Of a stretch of 64,000 nt of DNA, positions 1 through 12,803 are shown piece by piece. The DNA lies in contig OY294049.1 of the NCBI GenBank assembly GCA_958510825.1, positions 26,122,986-26,186,985 of the forward strand, written 5' to 3'. Numbering within the stretch: position 1 is the first letter of the stretch; each line of letters begins with the position of its first letter. Below the pieces are notes generated by a model, which ran no database searches, had not been told where the DNA came from, and saw nothing but the letters and a program-made list of their open reading frames with translations. This DNA is from Brachypterus glaber (lineage: Eukaryota; Arthropoda; Insecta; Coleoptera; Kateretidae). The translations under genes and the position numbers were made by a program.

Positions 1-224
1 GATTCGCAGAAATTCCGATAAACGTGTATGGATGCCTAATTTATATTGCTGTTAAAATAAGACTAAAACTAATCTTGTTTTAGTATTAATTGTATAATAT
101 GCATTATGTAGGATGGATTCATAAAAAAAAAACGAAAATGTAAGGTAAATTTACCCAGTTTTTATTTTAATTTTTAAGGATTCACCAGTCAAGTTATAGT
201 TTTTAAGGGTCCCTTCGAATTAAA

Positions 225-265
<41 letters not shown>

Positions 266-836
266 CAGACCAGATTTTGATCCGAAAATTCTCAGTTATA
301 ATTAAAGATATTAAGATGTTTTTTTTTTAATTGTACAGTTAGACTTGCTTGAATGTCTATAGTATATTCAACTTCAAGATTCATTAGAGGGAAATAATAC
401 AATCGCGCACGCGGCAGCTGGCGCGTGGTTTCATTGGTTAAAACCCTCGAATGTTGCGAGAGTAGGGATGTAGAAAATTGAACAGGTCAGTACGTGAGTA
501 CTTGCGATGAAGCGTACAAAGCATTGCAATGGACCGTTATATAGAAAAATTTGGTTTTGTGTCCTACCCTGCCACTAAATCCGTTGTTGTCACGTGCGTT
601 TGTTTACACCTACTTCATTTTGAAGTTGAATATACTATTTTTTGCTTTAACCCATTTTGGGCCACCAGACCCATAGGCACATCAGTTATAAAAAAACTAC
701 ATTATTTAACTTGAAATTGAGTCTTTATAACTATTCAACTAAAAAGTTTTTTTTTAATTTTTGGTATAAATAAAATAGTGTACTCAAATGAGTACAATGG
801 CCGTATAATTAAACTAAATAAAAAAATTATATATAA
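1..836. other. AT-rich intergenic DNA, no gene seen
   Basis: No coding exon or known repeat is recognised. The only clear feature is an (AT)n microsatellite at about 232-262. A slightly GC-richer patch lies at about 400-490, with no recognisable product. A 61-codon open frame at 529-714 shows no family motif and is treated as chance. Confidence 0.5.
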
Positions 837-1122
837 TTAATTTAATTTAAAAAAACACCCAACTGATAAACTAAAAAGTATAAAAGAAGAATAATGAAAA
901 TTTAAATTATATAGTAACCGTCGCATTCGGAGGCCTCTTCTGCCTTTTTATTAATATTATTAATACATTTGTATATACATTGAATTAAATTTGAAGATTT
1001 GTATCATTAGTATGATATTTAGGATTGCCCCCCGACTGCGACCATTACTATATAATTTAAATTTTCATTATTCTTGTTTTATACTTTTTAGTTTATCAGT
1101 CGGGTGTTTTTTTTAATTAAAT
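837..1122. mobile_element. MITE with long terminal inverted repeats
   Basis: The left arm (about 837-918) and right arm (about 1047-1122) are near-perfect reverse complements of about 78 bp. They share the outer motif AACACCCAACTGATAAACTA / TAGTTTATCAGTCGGGTGTT. The centre has no coding capacity. The size (about 285 bp) and structure fit a non-autonomous DNA transposon of unassigned superfamily. Confidence 0.7.
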
Positions 1123-2260
1123 TATTTATTTTAAACTTTTTAAACCTCTTTTTTGGTAAATAAACCGTTTGTAAACAGTTTTATTTTAAGCTGATCCAAA
1201 CGTGGACAAATACAATGACTACTATATAATGACTTTTATTAATGTTACCAAGACGCATCGTTTGATACCTAATTTATAAAAATCGGATGAGTTTTTAATT
1301 TTTTCTCTTTATAAATCCCTGAAAGTCCAAATAGGCGAAACATGGATTTTTAAATATCCTATGTCACCCGCGGCATGAAGACGAATCGTTTGACACCTCA
1401 ATTGTCAAATTCGGTCAAGGCGTTTAGGCTGTAGAGTGGTACAAACATACATACTGTTAACGCATTACCCTCCTTTCTTGGTCAGTCGGGTAAAAAACGA
1501 TTTTATTCTTAAAAAAATTGTACGATTCTCAAATGAAAAAAAAAACTATATTTTACATTTAAATGAAAATTTACCTGTTTGAGTACAGTGACTTTTAAAT
1601 CAAGTTATAAGAAAATATAACTACAAAAGTAATTATATATTAATTAACTAAAGTTTTTGTATGTCATAAATAAACAATAAATCGATTTAAAAATGTATTT
1701 ATTTACGAAAATGCAGACTTATCCCACATAAACTCAAAAAATATGTTCAATTTTTTCAGACAACACTTGTTGTGCCAAGATGAGTAGTTTGGCAGGGCAA
1801 CTTTTAGTCGACGCGAAGCAATAAAACTATATTTAAGATGTTTATATAAAAATAATTAGGCTTTACAATCATAGATATATCTGATCTCGCTTTAAAAATG
1901 TGTACCCAAATGAGTACAGTGGACGAAAATGCGTTAATGAATTAGTTTTTTTATGAATGAAATTACATAAAATTTCCTAATTTTTAAAGTCGAAAAAGGG
2001 TAACGTTAGCCACTTCAGCAACTCTTCAACTAAATAATGGTGAAAGCCCCATATCGATTTCTTTATTAATAACCGAGAATTTTCGGATCAAAGCCTTAAA
2101 AATGCCAAAAATTGCATTTTAACCAATCGGAACCGAGTCTAACTCTAACATCATGTACAAGACAAACTTTGTAGAGTTTGTTTTTATTCGAAATGACCCT
2201 TAAGAAATCCACCAATCACAAACACAGTTTTAGTTTTTAATAAACGTCAATTTAAAACTA
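1123..2260. other. AT-rich intergenic DNA, no gene seen
   Basis: No exon, RNA gene or complete element is recognised. A motif like TGAGTACAGTGGAC recurs loosely here (about 1574 and 1907) and at about 785, perhaps an old dispersed repeat. Confidence 0.4.
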
Positions 2261-3318
2261 CACTTGGGAGCAAAAAAATCGATCCACCTAAAAAATTGCC
2301 ATTTTTTAAATTCAAATATTTCAAAAACTACTTGATGGATTTGAATGATTCTTTTCTTGTTTTGAAGATTAAACTTTCTCTACTTTTGTATGTATTTAGA
2401 ATTATTCAAAAAAGATTTTTTGTATTAACAGCAACAAAAATGTACAACTATGTTTTTGCCCCATTTTCTAGCAGTTGCATGGTACGCCACTGCAGCTGCT
2501 TATCAATTTGTTAAAGTCTCTCTTATTGCCGCGGTTATTATGAATATTTCTTTTTTTATTTTTTCATTTCGGGTTTAGGAGATTTCAGGATTTTCCTGAA
2601 AGTTGTCATTTTTTCAGTTAACTCAAAAAGTACTACATGAATTTGATTGATGCTCTGCATTTGACCATAAGCGAGTTACGTTTTTCTTTTAATCGAGTTT
2701 ATCAAAAACATAAAATTTGTTTGATAAACTTATGAACGTAGAGAATAAACTTAAGCAGAAGAGAAATAGGGTCACTCCATCCGGCGGAGATTTGCGAAAG
2801 CACCGCTGAGCCACCGCGGTGGACTGTGCACCGTCAGGCTGTAATAGAAAGTGGTCCCGGGATAAAGAATCTGTAATAGAAAAACTAAAAGACTTATGCT
2901 TTAAATAAAAAACAACAACTCTACTGATTTAGTAGCTTTTGAGTTGATTGAAAATATTACAATTTTCAGAAAAATCCTGATATCTCCTAAACTAGAAGAA
3001 AAAATAGAAACAAAATAAAAAAGAAAATATTCATTAAAACTGCGACAATAAGAGAGACTTCAACAATTTGATAAACAGTTTCAGTGACGTACCATGCAAC
3101 TCCTAGAGAATGGGGCAAAAAACATATGATAGTTATACATTTTTTGTTGTGGTTAATACAAAAAAAAAATTTTTATTATTATAAATATAAAAACAAAAGT
3201 AGAGAAAGTTAAAGCTTCAAAACAAAAAAGAATCAGCATTCCATTAAATAGTTTTCGAAATATTTGAACTTGAAAAATGGTCAATTTTTAGGTGGTTCGA
3301 TTTTTTTGCTCTCAAGTG
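2261..3318. mobile_element. Fold-back Tc1/mariner-type element (no transposase)
   Basis: Terminal inverted repeats CACTTGGGAGCAAAAAAATC (left) and its diverged complement ending GCTCTCAAGTG (right) are each flanked by TA, the Tc1/mariner target duplication. The arms extend about 400 bp inward (left to about 2700, right from about 2880), so the single strand could fold into a long hairpin. The central 2768-2870 is an unrelated GC-richer insert. No transposase frame is present. Confidence 0.75.
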
Positions 3319-4770
3319 TATTTAGAACTGCGTGATTGGTTCATGGATTCCTTATAAACTGAAACTTGCAAGTTTCAGTTCATGATTTGTGAATACAATA
3401 AAAATAAAAATTTGAAATAAAACTGTAAATGATTTACTCTAAATACACATGGTTTCTATATAAAATAACATATTTATTACCGATGCAATAATTATTAAAA
3501 AGGTTTGAGAATAAAATCGTATTTAAACTTTCTCAACTTAGATGCGATTTTTTATTAACTGGTCAAAGGCTCAAATAATAAATTATGTATTAATACAGAA
3601 GTTCTTACATATCGACTTGTCGCTTTCAAAACGTCGTATCCTTAATATGCTATAGCGCCACAAAGGAGGATATCATATATATTATATTATTTTATTAAGT
3701 AATTTTTATTTATTTTTTGCTTCATTCTTTTCTAGAAAAGGATTCTTCGATAATCCGGACAAATGCTTGTCCGGATTACCGAAGAATCCGGTTTACCGAG
3801 GATCCGGATTATCGAGGTTGCACTGTACATACTTTATTCTATAATAATTATAATTTACAATTTTCTCATGATACCTACTTATTTCAGTTAAAATTTTTGA
3901 CTTGCATAGGGGCTCACCTACAACACAGGGCTATTTGTTTTAGAAATTTGAAGGTCAATTCGATGAATCCTTAAAAAAACTAAATAGATAATGAGCTTTT
4001 ATCAAGGTTTTCATTTTATTTTTACGCGATTGGATCACTTAATTTTTTTATAAAAGGTCAAGGAGTCTCAATGAAAAAGCCAGGGGCCAAATGAAAATGT
4101 ATTCTATAAAAATGCTTAGAAACATAAACTATAGTTCGTGTAAAGATGCAAGTCGCTTGCAAAACCACTTTACACTACGATATTTCAAGAATGCTTTTAC
4201 ATAGAGGCAGAAAATAAAAATTGAGAAATTTCCCAAATCAAAATAACAGATTTTTACCCTTACCGTGAAATTTTGCTGACTAAAAAAAAGGTCCTCACGC
4301 TTGAAAAATTCCCAACTCAAAAAAAGCTTTACAAAAAATAATACCTATTAATTCATTTTCTGTTTTGTGATTATTTTAAATAATTATTTAAAAGTCCAAA
4401 CGATTTTGTTTATTATTTTATCAAAAATCAAAAATTTTCTGGCAATATCGTTGTCGGACGCCCTAAAGTTAAGGGTTGGTCCTCAAAAAAAACGCCTTGC
4501 TACCGAGAATTTTCATTTGTAAGAAGTTGTTTGACTGGACATAAAGAACACATATACAAAATTTCAACGGTGAGGTAATAAAAAAAATTCTACTGGGCGT
4601 GGGCTCCCGCTTATTGGTGCCTTTTGATTTAAATTGATAAATTTACGCCATGCGGACTAAATGAAGCGTATGAACTAAAAAATAAATCAAGCAGATTATA
4701 GATACAACGTTTTTAAACAGACAGGGCGATATATTTTAAAATCATGATGAATATTCTTTAATGTAATTCT
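3319..4770. other. AT-rich intergenic DNA with one pogo-like terminus
   Basis: Apart from the pogo-like end at about 3741-3828, no gene or complete element is recognised. Short open frames (3717-3974 plus, 4129-4320 minus) lack family motifs or homology-like composition. Confidence 0.4.
3741..3828. mobile_element. pogo/Tigger-like MITE terminus
   Basis: This stretch holds nested palindromes of the ATAATCCGGA type and ends ..TTATCGAGGTTGCACTG before TA. The complement CAGTGCAACCTCGATAATCC matches the usual form of pogo/Tigger-group termini (CAGT..AACCTCGATAATCC). Only one end is clear, so this is a solo terminus or a very short derivative. Confidence 0.5.
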
Positions 4771-6218
4771 TATTATATTTATAACTCAGAAAGCACAAAG
4801 ATGACTTAAAGAGATCTTAAAGATGTCGTAGTTCGTCATTCAAGACGTCTTAAGAACGTCGGTTTTTGCCGTATATGCATCTTAAAGACGTCGTATGTTA
4901 CAAAAGGTAACGTCTTTAAGACGCCTTGCACAGGCGACTTTACAACATAATACCCCTCCCATTTACGTTGCTAGGTACGGTCGTGTTGATACAAAACGCG
5001 TAATAAGAATTAGAATGAGAGGTAATTTGTTTTTCAAAAAAAACATACTATAAACAATTTTTTAATTTTTTTTTGTTTTTTTATTTTTTTTTTTTGAAAA
5101 AATATTTTTTGATTTTTTGTTTTATTTTTTTTTTTGTTTTTCGTAAAAAGAAAATTAAAAAAAAAATGAAAAAATTTTTTTTTGTTTTTTTAAAAAAAGA
5201 TCTTTAAAAAAAATGGTAATTTTTTTAATAGTTGATTGTGGTTAATTTTTATTAGCGATGAGTATCGAAGTTAGGACGTCTTGTACCGATACTTAAAAGA
5301 CATCTTATAGACATAATCAGACATCTTTTAAACATCCCTAAAAAGAAGTCCATAACATATTCTTTTTATGTCTTTAGGCGTCCAGACATAATTAAGATCT
5401 AAAAAAGACCTTTAAGATATCATGTGCTGGGAACATGTATTAATTTATACTTACCTAGAAATTTTTTGAAAGCACAATTTTCATTATATTATTCTTATTA
5501 TATTTATAACTCAGAAAGCACAAAGATGACTTAAAGAGATCTTAAAGATGTCGTAGTTCGTCATTCAAGACGTCTTAAGAACGTCGGTTTTTGCCGTATA
5601 TGCATCTTAAAGACGTCGTATGTTACAAAAGGTAACGTCTTTAAGACGCCTTGCACAGGCGACTTTACAACATAATACCCCTCCCATTTACGTTGCTAGG
5701 TACGGTCGTGTTGATACAAAACGCGTAATAAGAATTAGAATGAGAGGTAATTTGTTTTTCAAAAAAAACATACTATAAACAATTTTTTTAATTTTTTTTT
5801 GTTTTTTTATTTTTTTTTTTTTGAAAAAATATTTTTTGATTTTTTGTTTTATTTTTTTTTTGTTTTTCGTAAAAAGAAAATTAAAAAAAAAATGAAAAAA
5901 TTTTTTTTTGTTTTTTTAAAAAAAGATCTTTAAAAAAAATGGTAATTTTTTTAATAGTTGATTGTGGTTAATTTTTATTAGCGATGAGTATCGAAGTTAG
6001 GACGTCTTGTACCGATACTTAAAAGACATCTTATAGACATAATCAGACATCTTTTAAACATCCCTAAAAAGAAGTCCATAACATATTCTTTTTATGTCTT
6101 TAGGCGTCCAGACATAATTAAGATCTAAAAAAGACCTTTAAGATATCATGTGCTGGGAACATGTATTAATTTATACTTACCTAGAAATTTTTTGAAAGCA
6201 CAATTTTCATTATAGATT
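4771..6218. repeat. 725-bp tandem duplication of a non-autonomous DNA element
   Basis: Two copies lie head to tail with an offset of 725 bp (4771-5495 and 5496-6218) and differ mainly in homopolymer lengths. Each runs from CTCAGAAAGCACAAAGATGA to a mirror-image end GATATCATGTGCTGGGA. Each carries many AAGACGTCTTA-type palindromes and a very T-rich core. A diverged inverted copy of the same family lies at 13974-14583. No coding frame is present. Confidence 0.75.
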
Positions 6219-6319
6219 TAAACTTGCTTAATGAATTTCAGCTGTATGAATATATATGTAACAATAAAAATTCCGCAAATTCTGTAAATTTTGTTTATTT
6301 TTAAAATCCACTCCTGTCT

Positions 6320-6512
6320 AAAACACCCTAGTAGAAATTTAACGTTAGAAAACTGTATAAAAGTGTGCAAATGTCCCACTTCTTAACGTTAGAATCAAAC
6401 GTTAGTTACAAACGTTAATCTAACGTTAGATTTTTAAGTTAGAAATACGTTATAAGTACGTTTAATTTCTAACTTTCGGAGGGGGCGTGGCCAACTAGGA
6501 AATTTCTACCTG
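6320..6512. mobile_element. Possible small MITE with TAACGTTAG palindromes
   Basis: Left CCTAGTAGAAATTTAACGTT and right CTAGGAAATTTCTACC are approximate inverted repeats around several copies of the palindrome CTAACGTTAG. The right side lies close to the assembly gap, so the boundary is uncertain. Confidence 0.4.
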
Positions 6513-6530
6513 AATCATAAAATGGCAGCT

Positions 6531-6730
6531 NNNNNNNNNNNNNNNNNNNNNNNNNNNNNNNNNNNNNNNNNNNNNNNNNNNNNNNNNNNNNNNNNNNNNN
6601 NNNNNNNNNNNNNNNNNNNNNNNNNNNNNNNNNNNNNNNNNNNNNNNNNNNNNNNNNNNNNNNNNNNNNNNNNNNNNNNNNNNNNNNNNNNNNNNNNNNN
6701 NNNNNNNNNNNNNNNNNNNNNNNNNNNNNN
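6531..6730. other. Assembly gap (200 Ns)
   Basis: Exactly 200 N, which looks like a fixed-size placeholder. The gap lies at the left edge of the 142-bp satellite, where assembly is expected to fail, so the true satellite length is unknown. Any reading frame running across it is meaningless. Confidence 0.98.
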
Positions 6731-9700
6731 AAAGGGGACTAGGGGTCAGCAGCCAGCCCTAAATATTTAAAAAAATCATATTTTCAAAACTAAAACTTGT
6801 AACGCTCGAAAATTTTGTACAAATATTCTACACATACACGTTTGCCTACATACACAGCATGGGCTTAGAAAGGGGACTAGGGGTCAGCACCCAGACCTAA
6901 ATATTAAAATAATTCATATTTTTAAAACTACAACTTGTAACGCTCTGAAATTTTTTTAATATTTAGGGCTGGCTGCTGACCCCTAGTCCCCTTTCTAAGC
7001 CAATGCTGTGTATGTAGGCGAACGTGTATGTGGATAAAGAATATTTGTACGAAATTTCAGAGCGTTACAAGTTTTAGTTTTGAAAATATGAATTTTTTTA
7101 ATATTTAGGGCTGGCTGCTGACCCCTAGTCCCCTTTCTAAGCCAATTCTGTATATGTAGGCTAACGTGTATGTATGCAAAGAATATTTGTACAAAATTTC
7201 AGAGCGTTACAAGTTTTAGTTTTGAAAATATAATTTTTTTTAATATTTGGGGCTGGCTGCTGACCCCTAGTCCCCTTTCTAAGCCAATTCTGTGTATGTA
7301 GGCTAACGTGTATGTGTGCAAAGAATATTTGTACAAAGTTTCAGAGCGTTACAAGTTTTAGTTTTGAAAATATGAAGTTTTTTAATATTTAGGGCTGGCT
7401 GCTGACCCCTAGTCCCCTTTCTAAGCCAATTCTGTGTGTGTAGGCTAACGTGTATGTGTGCAAAGAATATTTGTATAAAATTTCAGAGCGTTACAAGTTT
7501 TAGTTTTGAAAATATGAATTTTTTTAATATTTAGGGCTGGCTGCTGACCCCTAGTCCCCTTTCTAAGCCAATTCTGTGTATGTAGGGCAACATGTATGTG
7601 TATAAAGAATATTTGTACAAAATTTCAGAGCGTTACAAGTTTTAGTTTTGAAAATATGAATTTTTTTAATATTTATGGCTGGCTGCTGACCCCTAGTCCC
7701 CTTTCTAAGTCAATTCTGTATATGTAGGCGAACGTGTATGTGGATAAAGAATATTTGTACAAAATTTCAGAGCGTTACAAGTTTTGGTTTTGAAAATATG
7801 AATTTTTTTAATATTTAAGGCTGGCTGCTGACCCCTAGTCCCCTTTCTAAGCCAATTCTGTATATGTAGGCTAACGTGTATGTGTGCCAAGAATATTTGT
7901 ACAAAATTTCAGTTACAAGTTTTAGTTTTGAAAATATGAATTTTTTTAATATTTAAGGCTGGCTGCTGACCCCTAGTCCCCTTTCTAAGCCAATGCTGTG
8001 TATGTAGGCAAACGTGTATGTGGATAAAGAATATTTGTACAAAATTTCAGAGCGTTACAAGTTTTGGTTTTGAAAATATGATTTTTTTTAATATTTAAGG
8101 CTGGCTGCTGACCCACCCCTAGTCCCCTTTCTAAGCCAATTCTGTATATGTAGGCTAACGTGAATGTGTGCCAAGAATATTTGTACAAAATTTCAGAGTG
8201 TTACAAGTTTTGGTTTTGAAAATATGAATTTTTTTAATATTTAAGGCTGGCTGCTGACCCCCAGTCCTCTTTCTAAGCCAATGCTGTGTATGTAGGCGAA
8301 CGTGTATGTGGATAAAGAATATTTGTACAAAATTTCAGAGCGTTACAAGTTTTGGTTTTGAAAATATGAATTTTTTTATTATTTAAGGCTGGCTGCTGAC
8401 CCCTAGTCCCCTTTCTAAGCCAATTCTGTATATGTAGGCTAACGTGTATGTGTGCCAAGAATATTTGTACAAAATTTCAGAGCGTTACAAGTTTTAGTTT
8501 TGAAAATATGAATTTTTTTAATATTTAAGGCTGGCTGCTGACCCCTAGTCCCCTTTCTAAGCCAATGCTGTGTATGTAGGCGAACGTGTATGTGGATAAA
8601 GAATATTTGTACAAAATTCCAGAGCGTTACAAGTTTTAGTTTCGAAAATATGAATTTTTTTAATATTTAAGGCTGGCTGCTGACCCCTAGTCCCCTTTCG
8701 AAGCCAATTCTGTATATGTAGGCTAACGTCTATGTGTGCCAAGAATATTTGTACAAAATTTCAGAGCGTTACAAGTTTTAGTTTTGAAAATATGAATTTT
8801 TTTAATATTTAGGGCTGGCTGCTGACCCCTAGTCCTCTTTCTAAGCCAATGCTGTGTATGTAGGCGAACGTGTATGTGGATAAAGAATATTTGTACAAAA
8901 TTTCAGAGCGTTACAAGTTTTAGTATCGAAAATATGAATTTTTTAATATTTAGGGCTGGCTGGTGACCCCTAGTCCCCTTTCTAAGCCAATTCTGTGTAT
9001 GTAGGCGAACGTGTATGTGGATAAAGAATATTTGTACAAAATTTCAGAGCGTTACAAGTTTTAGTTTCGAAAATATGAATTTTTTTAATATTTAAGGCTG
9101 GCTGCTAACCCCTAGTCCCCTTTCTAAGCCAATGCTGTGTATGTAGGCGAACGTGTATGTGGATAAAGAATATTTGTACAAAATTTCAGAGCGTTACAAG
9201 TTTTAGTTTTGAAAATATGATTTTTTTTAATATTTAGGGCTGGCTGCTGACCCCTAGTCCCCTTTCTAAGCCAATTCTGTGTATGTAGGCGAACGTGTAT
9301 GTGGATAAAGAATATTTGTACAAAATTTTAGAGCGTTACAAGTTTTAGTTTCGAAAATATGAATTTTTTTAATATTTAAGGCTGGCTGCTGACCCCTAGT
9401 CCCCTTTCTAAGCCAATTCTGTGTATGTAGGCGAACGTGTATGTGGATAAGGAATATTTGTACAAAATTTCAGAGCGTTACAAGTTTTGGTTTTGAAAAT
9501 ATGAATTTTTTTAATATTTAAGGCTGGCTGCTGACCCCTAGTCCCCTTTCTAAGCCAATTCTGTATATGTAGGCTAACGTGTATGTGTGCCAAGAATATT
9601 TGTACAAAATTTCAGAGCGTTACAAGTTTTAGTTTTGAAAATATGAATTTTTTTAATATTTAGGGCTGGCTGCTGACCCCCAGTCCTCTTTCTAAGCCAA

Positions 9701-12700
9701 TGCTGTGTATGTAGGCGAACGTGTATGTGGATAAAGAATATTTGTACAAAATTCCAGAGCGTTACAAGTTTTAGTTTCGAAAATATGAATTTTTTTAATA
9801 TTTAAGGCTGGCTGCTGACCCCTAGTCTCCTTTCTAAGCCAACTCTGTGTATGTAGGCTAACGTGTATGTGTGCCAAAAATATTTGTACAAAATTTCAGA
9901 GCGTTACAAGTTTTAGTTTCGAAAATATGAATTTTTTTAATATTTAAGGCTGGCTGCTGACCCCTAGTCCCCTTTCTAAGCCAATTCTGTGTATGTAGGT
10001 AAATATTAACGTGTATGTGGATAAAGAATATTTGTACAAAATTTCAGAGCGTTACAAGTTTTAGTTTCAAAAATATGAATTTTTTTAATATTTAAGGCTG
10101 GCTGCTGACCCCTAGCCCCTTTCTAAGCCAATTCTGTGTATGTAGGCTAACGTGTATGTGTGCCAAGAATATTTGTACAAAATTTCAGAGCGTTACAAGT
10201 TTTAGTTTCGAAAATATGAATTTTTTTAATATTTAAGGCTGGCTGCTGACCCCTAGTCCCCTTTCTAAGCCAATTCTGTGTATGTAGGCTAACGTGTATG
10301 TGTGCCAAGAATATTTGTACAAAATTTCAGAGCGTTACAAGTTTTAGTTTTGAAAATATGAATTTTTTTAATATTTAGGGCTGGCTGCTGACCCCTAGTC
10401 CCCTTTCTAAGCCAATTCTGTGTGTGTAGGCTAACGTGTATGTGTGCAAAGAATATTTGTACAAAATTTCAGAGCGTTACAAGTTTTAGTTTCAAAATAT
10501 GATTTTTTTTAATATTTAAGGCTGGCTGCTGACCCCTAGTCCCCTTTCTAAGCCAATTCTGTGTATGTAGGCTAACGTGTATGTGTGCCAAGAATATTTG
10601 TACAAAATTTCAGAGTGTTACAAGTTTTGGTTTTGAAAATATGAATTTTTTTAATATTTAGGGCTGGCTGCTGACCCCTAGTCCCCTTTCTAAGCCAATG
10701 CTGTGTATGTAGGCGAACGTGTATGTGGATAAAGAATATTTGTACAAAATTTCAGAGCGTTACAAGTTTTAGTTTCGAAAATATGAATTTTTTTAATATT
10801 TAAGGCTGGCTGCTGACCCCTAGTCCCCTTTCTAAGCCAATTCTGTGTATGTAGGCTAACGTGTATGTGTGCCAAGAATATTTGTACAAAATTTCAGAGC
10901 GTTACAAGTTTTAGTTTTGAAAATATGAATTTTTTTAATATTTAGGGCTGGCTGCTGACCCCTAGTCCCCTTTCTAAGTTAATTCTGTGTGTGTAGGCTA
11001 ACGTGTATGTGTGCCAAGAATATTTGTACAAAATTTCAGAGTGTTACAAGTTTTGGTTTTGAAAATATGAATTTTTTTAATATTTAGGGCTCGCTGCTGA
11101 CCCCTAGTCCCCTTTCTAAGCCAATGCTGTGTATGTAGGCGAACGTGTATGTGGATAAAGAATATTTGTACAAAATTTCAGAGCGTTACAAGTTTTGGTT
11201 TTGAAAATATGAATTTTTTTAATATTTAAGGCTGGCTGTTGACCCCTAGTCCCCTTTCTAAGCCAATTCTGTTTATGTAGGCTAACGTGTATGTGTGCCA
11301 AAAATATTTGTACAAAATTTCAGAGCGTTACAAGTTTTAGTTTCGAAAATATGAATTTTTTTAATATTTAAGGCTGGCTGCTGACCCCTAGTCCCCTTTC
11401 TAAGCCAATTCTGTGTATGTAGGCTAACGTGTATGTGTGCCAAGAATATTTGTACAAAATTTCAGAGTGTTACAAGTTTTGGTTTTGAAAATATGAATTT
11501 TTTTTAATATTTAGGGCTGGCTGCTGACCCCTAGTCCCCTTTCTAAGCCAATGCTGTGTATGTAGGCTAACGTGTATGTGTGCAAAGAATATTTGTACAA
11601 AATTTCAGAGTGTTACAAGTTTTGGTTTTGAAAATATGAATTTTTTTAATATTTAAGGCTGGCTGCTGACCCCTAGTCCCCTTTCTAAGCCAATTCTGTA
11701 TATGTAGGCTAACGTGTATGTGTGCCAAGAATATTTGTACAAAATTTCAGAGCGTTACATGTTTTAGTTTTGAAAATATGAATCTTTTTAATATTTAGGG
11801 CTGGCTGCTGACCCCCAGTCCTCTTTCTAAGCCAATGCTGTGTATGTAGGCGAACGTGTATGTGGATAAAGAATATTTGTACAAAATTCCAGAGCGTTAC
11901 AAGTTTTAGTTTCGAAAATATGATTTTTTTTAATATTTAAGGCTGGCTGCTGACCCCTAGTCCCCTTTCTAAGCCAATTCTGTGTATGTAGGCTAACGTG
12001 TATGTGTGCCAAAAATATTTGTACAAAATTTCAGAGCGTTACAAGTTTTAGTTTCGAAAATATGAATTTTTTTAATATTTAAGGCTGGCTGCTGACCCCT
12101 AGTCCCCTTTCTAAGCCAATTCTGTGTATGTAGGTAAATATTAACGTGTATGTGGATAAAGAATATTTGTACAAAATTTCAGAGCGTTACAAGTTTTAGT
12201 TTCGAAAATATGATTTTTTTTAATATATAATGCTGGCTGCTGACCCCTAGTCCCCTTTCTAAGCCAATTCTGTGTATGTAGGCTAACGTGTATGTGTGCC
12301 AAGAATATTTGTACAAAATTTCAGAGCGTTACAAGTTTTAGTTTCGAAAATATAATTTTTTTTAATATTTAAGGCTGGCTGCTGACCCCTAGCCCCTTTC
12401 TAAGCCAATTCTGTGTATGTAGGCTAACGTGTATGTGTGCCAAGAATATTTGTACAAAATTTCAGAGCGTTACAAGTTTTAGTTTTGAAAATATGAATTT
12501 TTTTAATATTTAAGGCTGGCTGCTGACCCCTAGTCCCCTTTCTAAGCCAATTCTGTGTATGTAGGCTAACGTGTATGTGTGCCAAGAATATTTCAGAGCG
12601 TTACAAGTTTTAGTTTTGAAAATATGAATTTTTTTAATATTTAGGGCTGGCTGCTGACCCCTAGTCCCCTTTCTAAGCCAATTCTGTGTGTGTAGGCTAA

Positions 12701-12803
12701 CGTGTATGTGTGCAAAGAATATTTGTACAAAATTTCAGAGCGTTACAAGTTTTAGTTTCAAAAATATGAATTTTTTTAATATTTAGGGCTGGCTGCTGAC
12801 CCC
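6731..12803. repeat. Satellite array, about 142-bp unit, roughly 42 copies
   Basis: Units of about 142 bp carry the landmarks GGCTGGCTGCTGACCCCTAG, CCCCTTTCTAAGCCAAT, AATATTTGTACAAAATTTCA and GAGCGTTACAAGTTTTAG. The first one and a half units (6731 to about 6950) are on the opposite strand to the rest. Adjacent units often alternate between a GTAGGCGAACGTGTATGTGG type and a GTAGGCTAACGTGTATGTGT type, a dimeric sub-pattern. Rare variants recur about 2.1-2.3 kb apart. The repeated 61-codon minus-strand frames inside it are by-products of the repeat. Confidence 0.95.

Noticed and set aside
6522..6770. Open frame across the N gap
   Set aside because: Most of its codons are unknown bases.
7705..12012. 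Repeated 61-codon minus-strand frames beginning MAHIHVSLH
   Set aside because: They recur with the 142-bp satellite period and vary only as the satellite does. The unit length is not a multiple of three, so frames break at each unit. There is no start context or splice signal.
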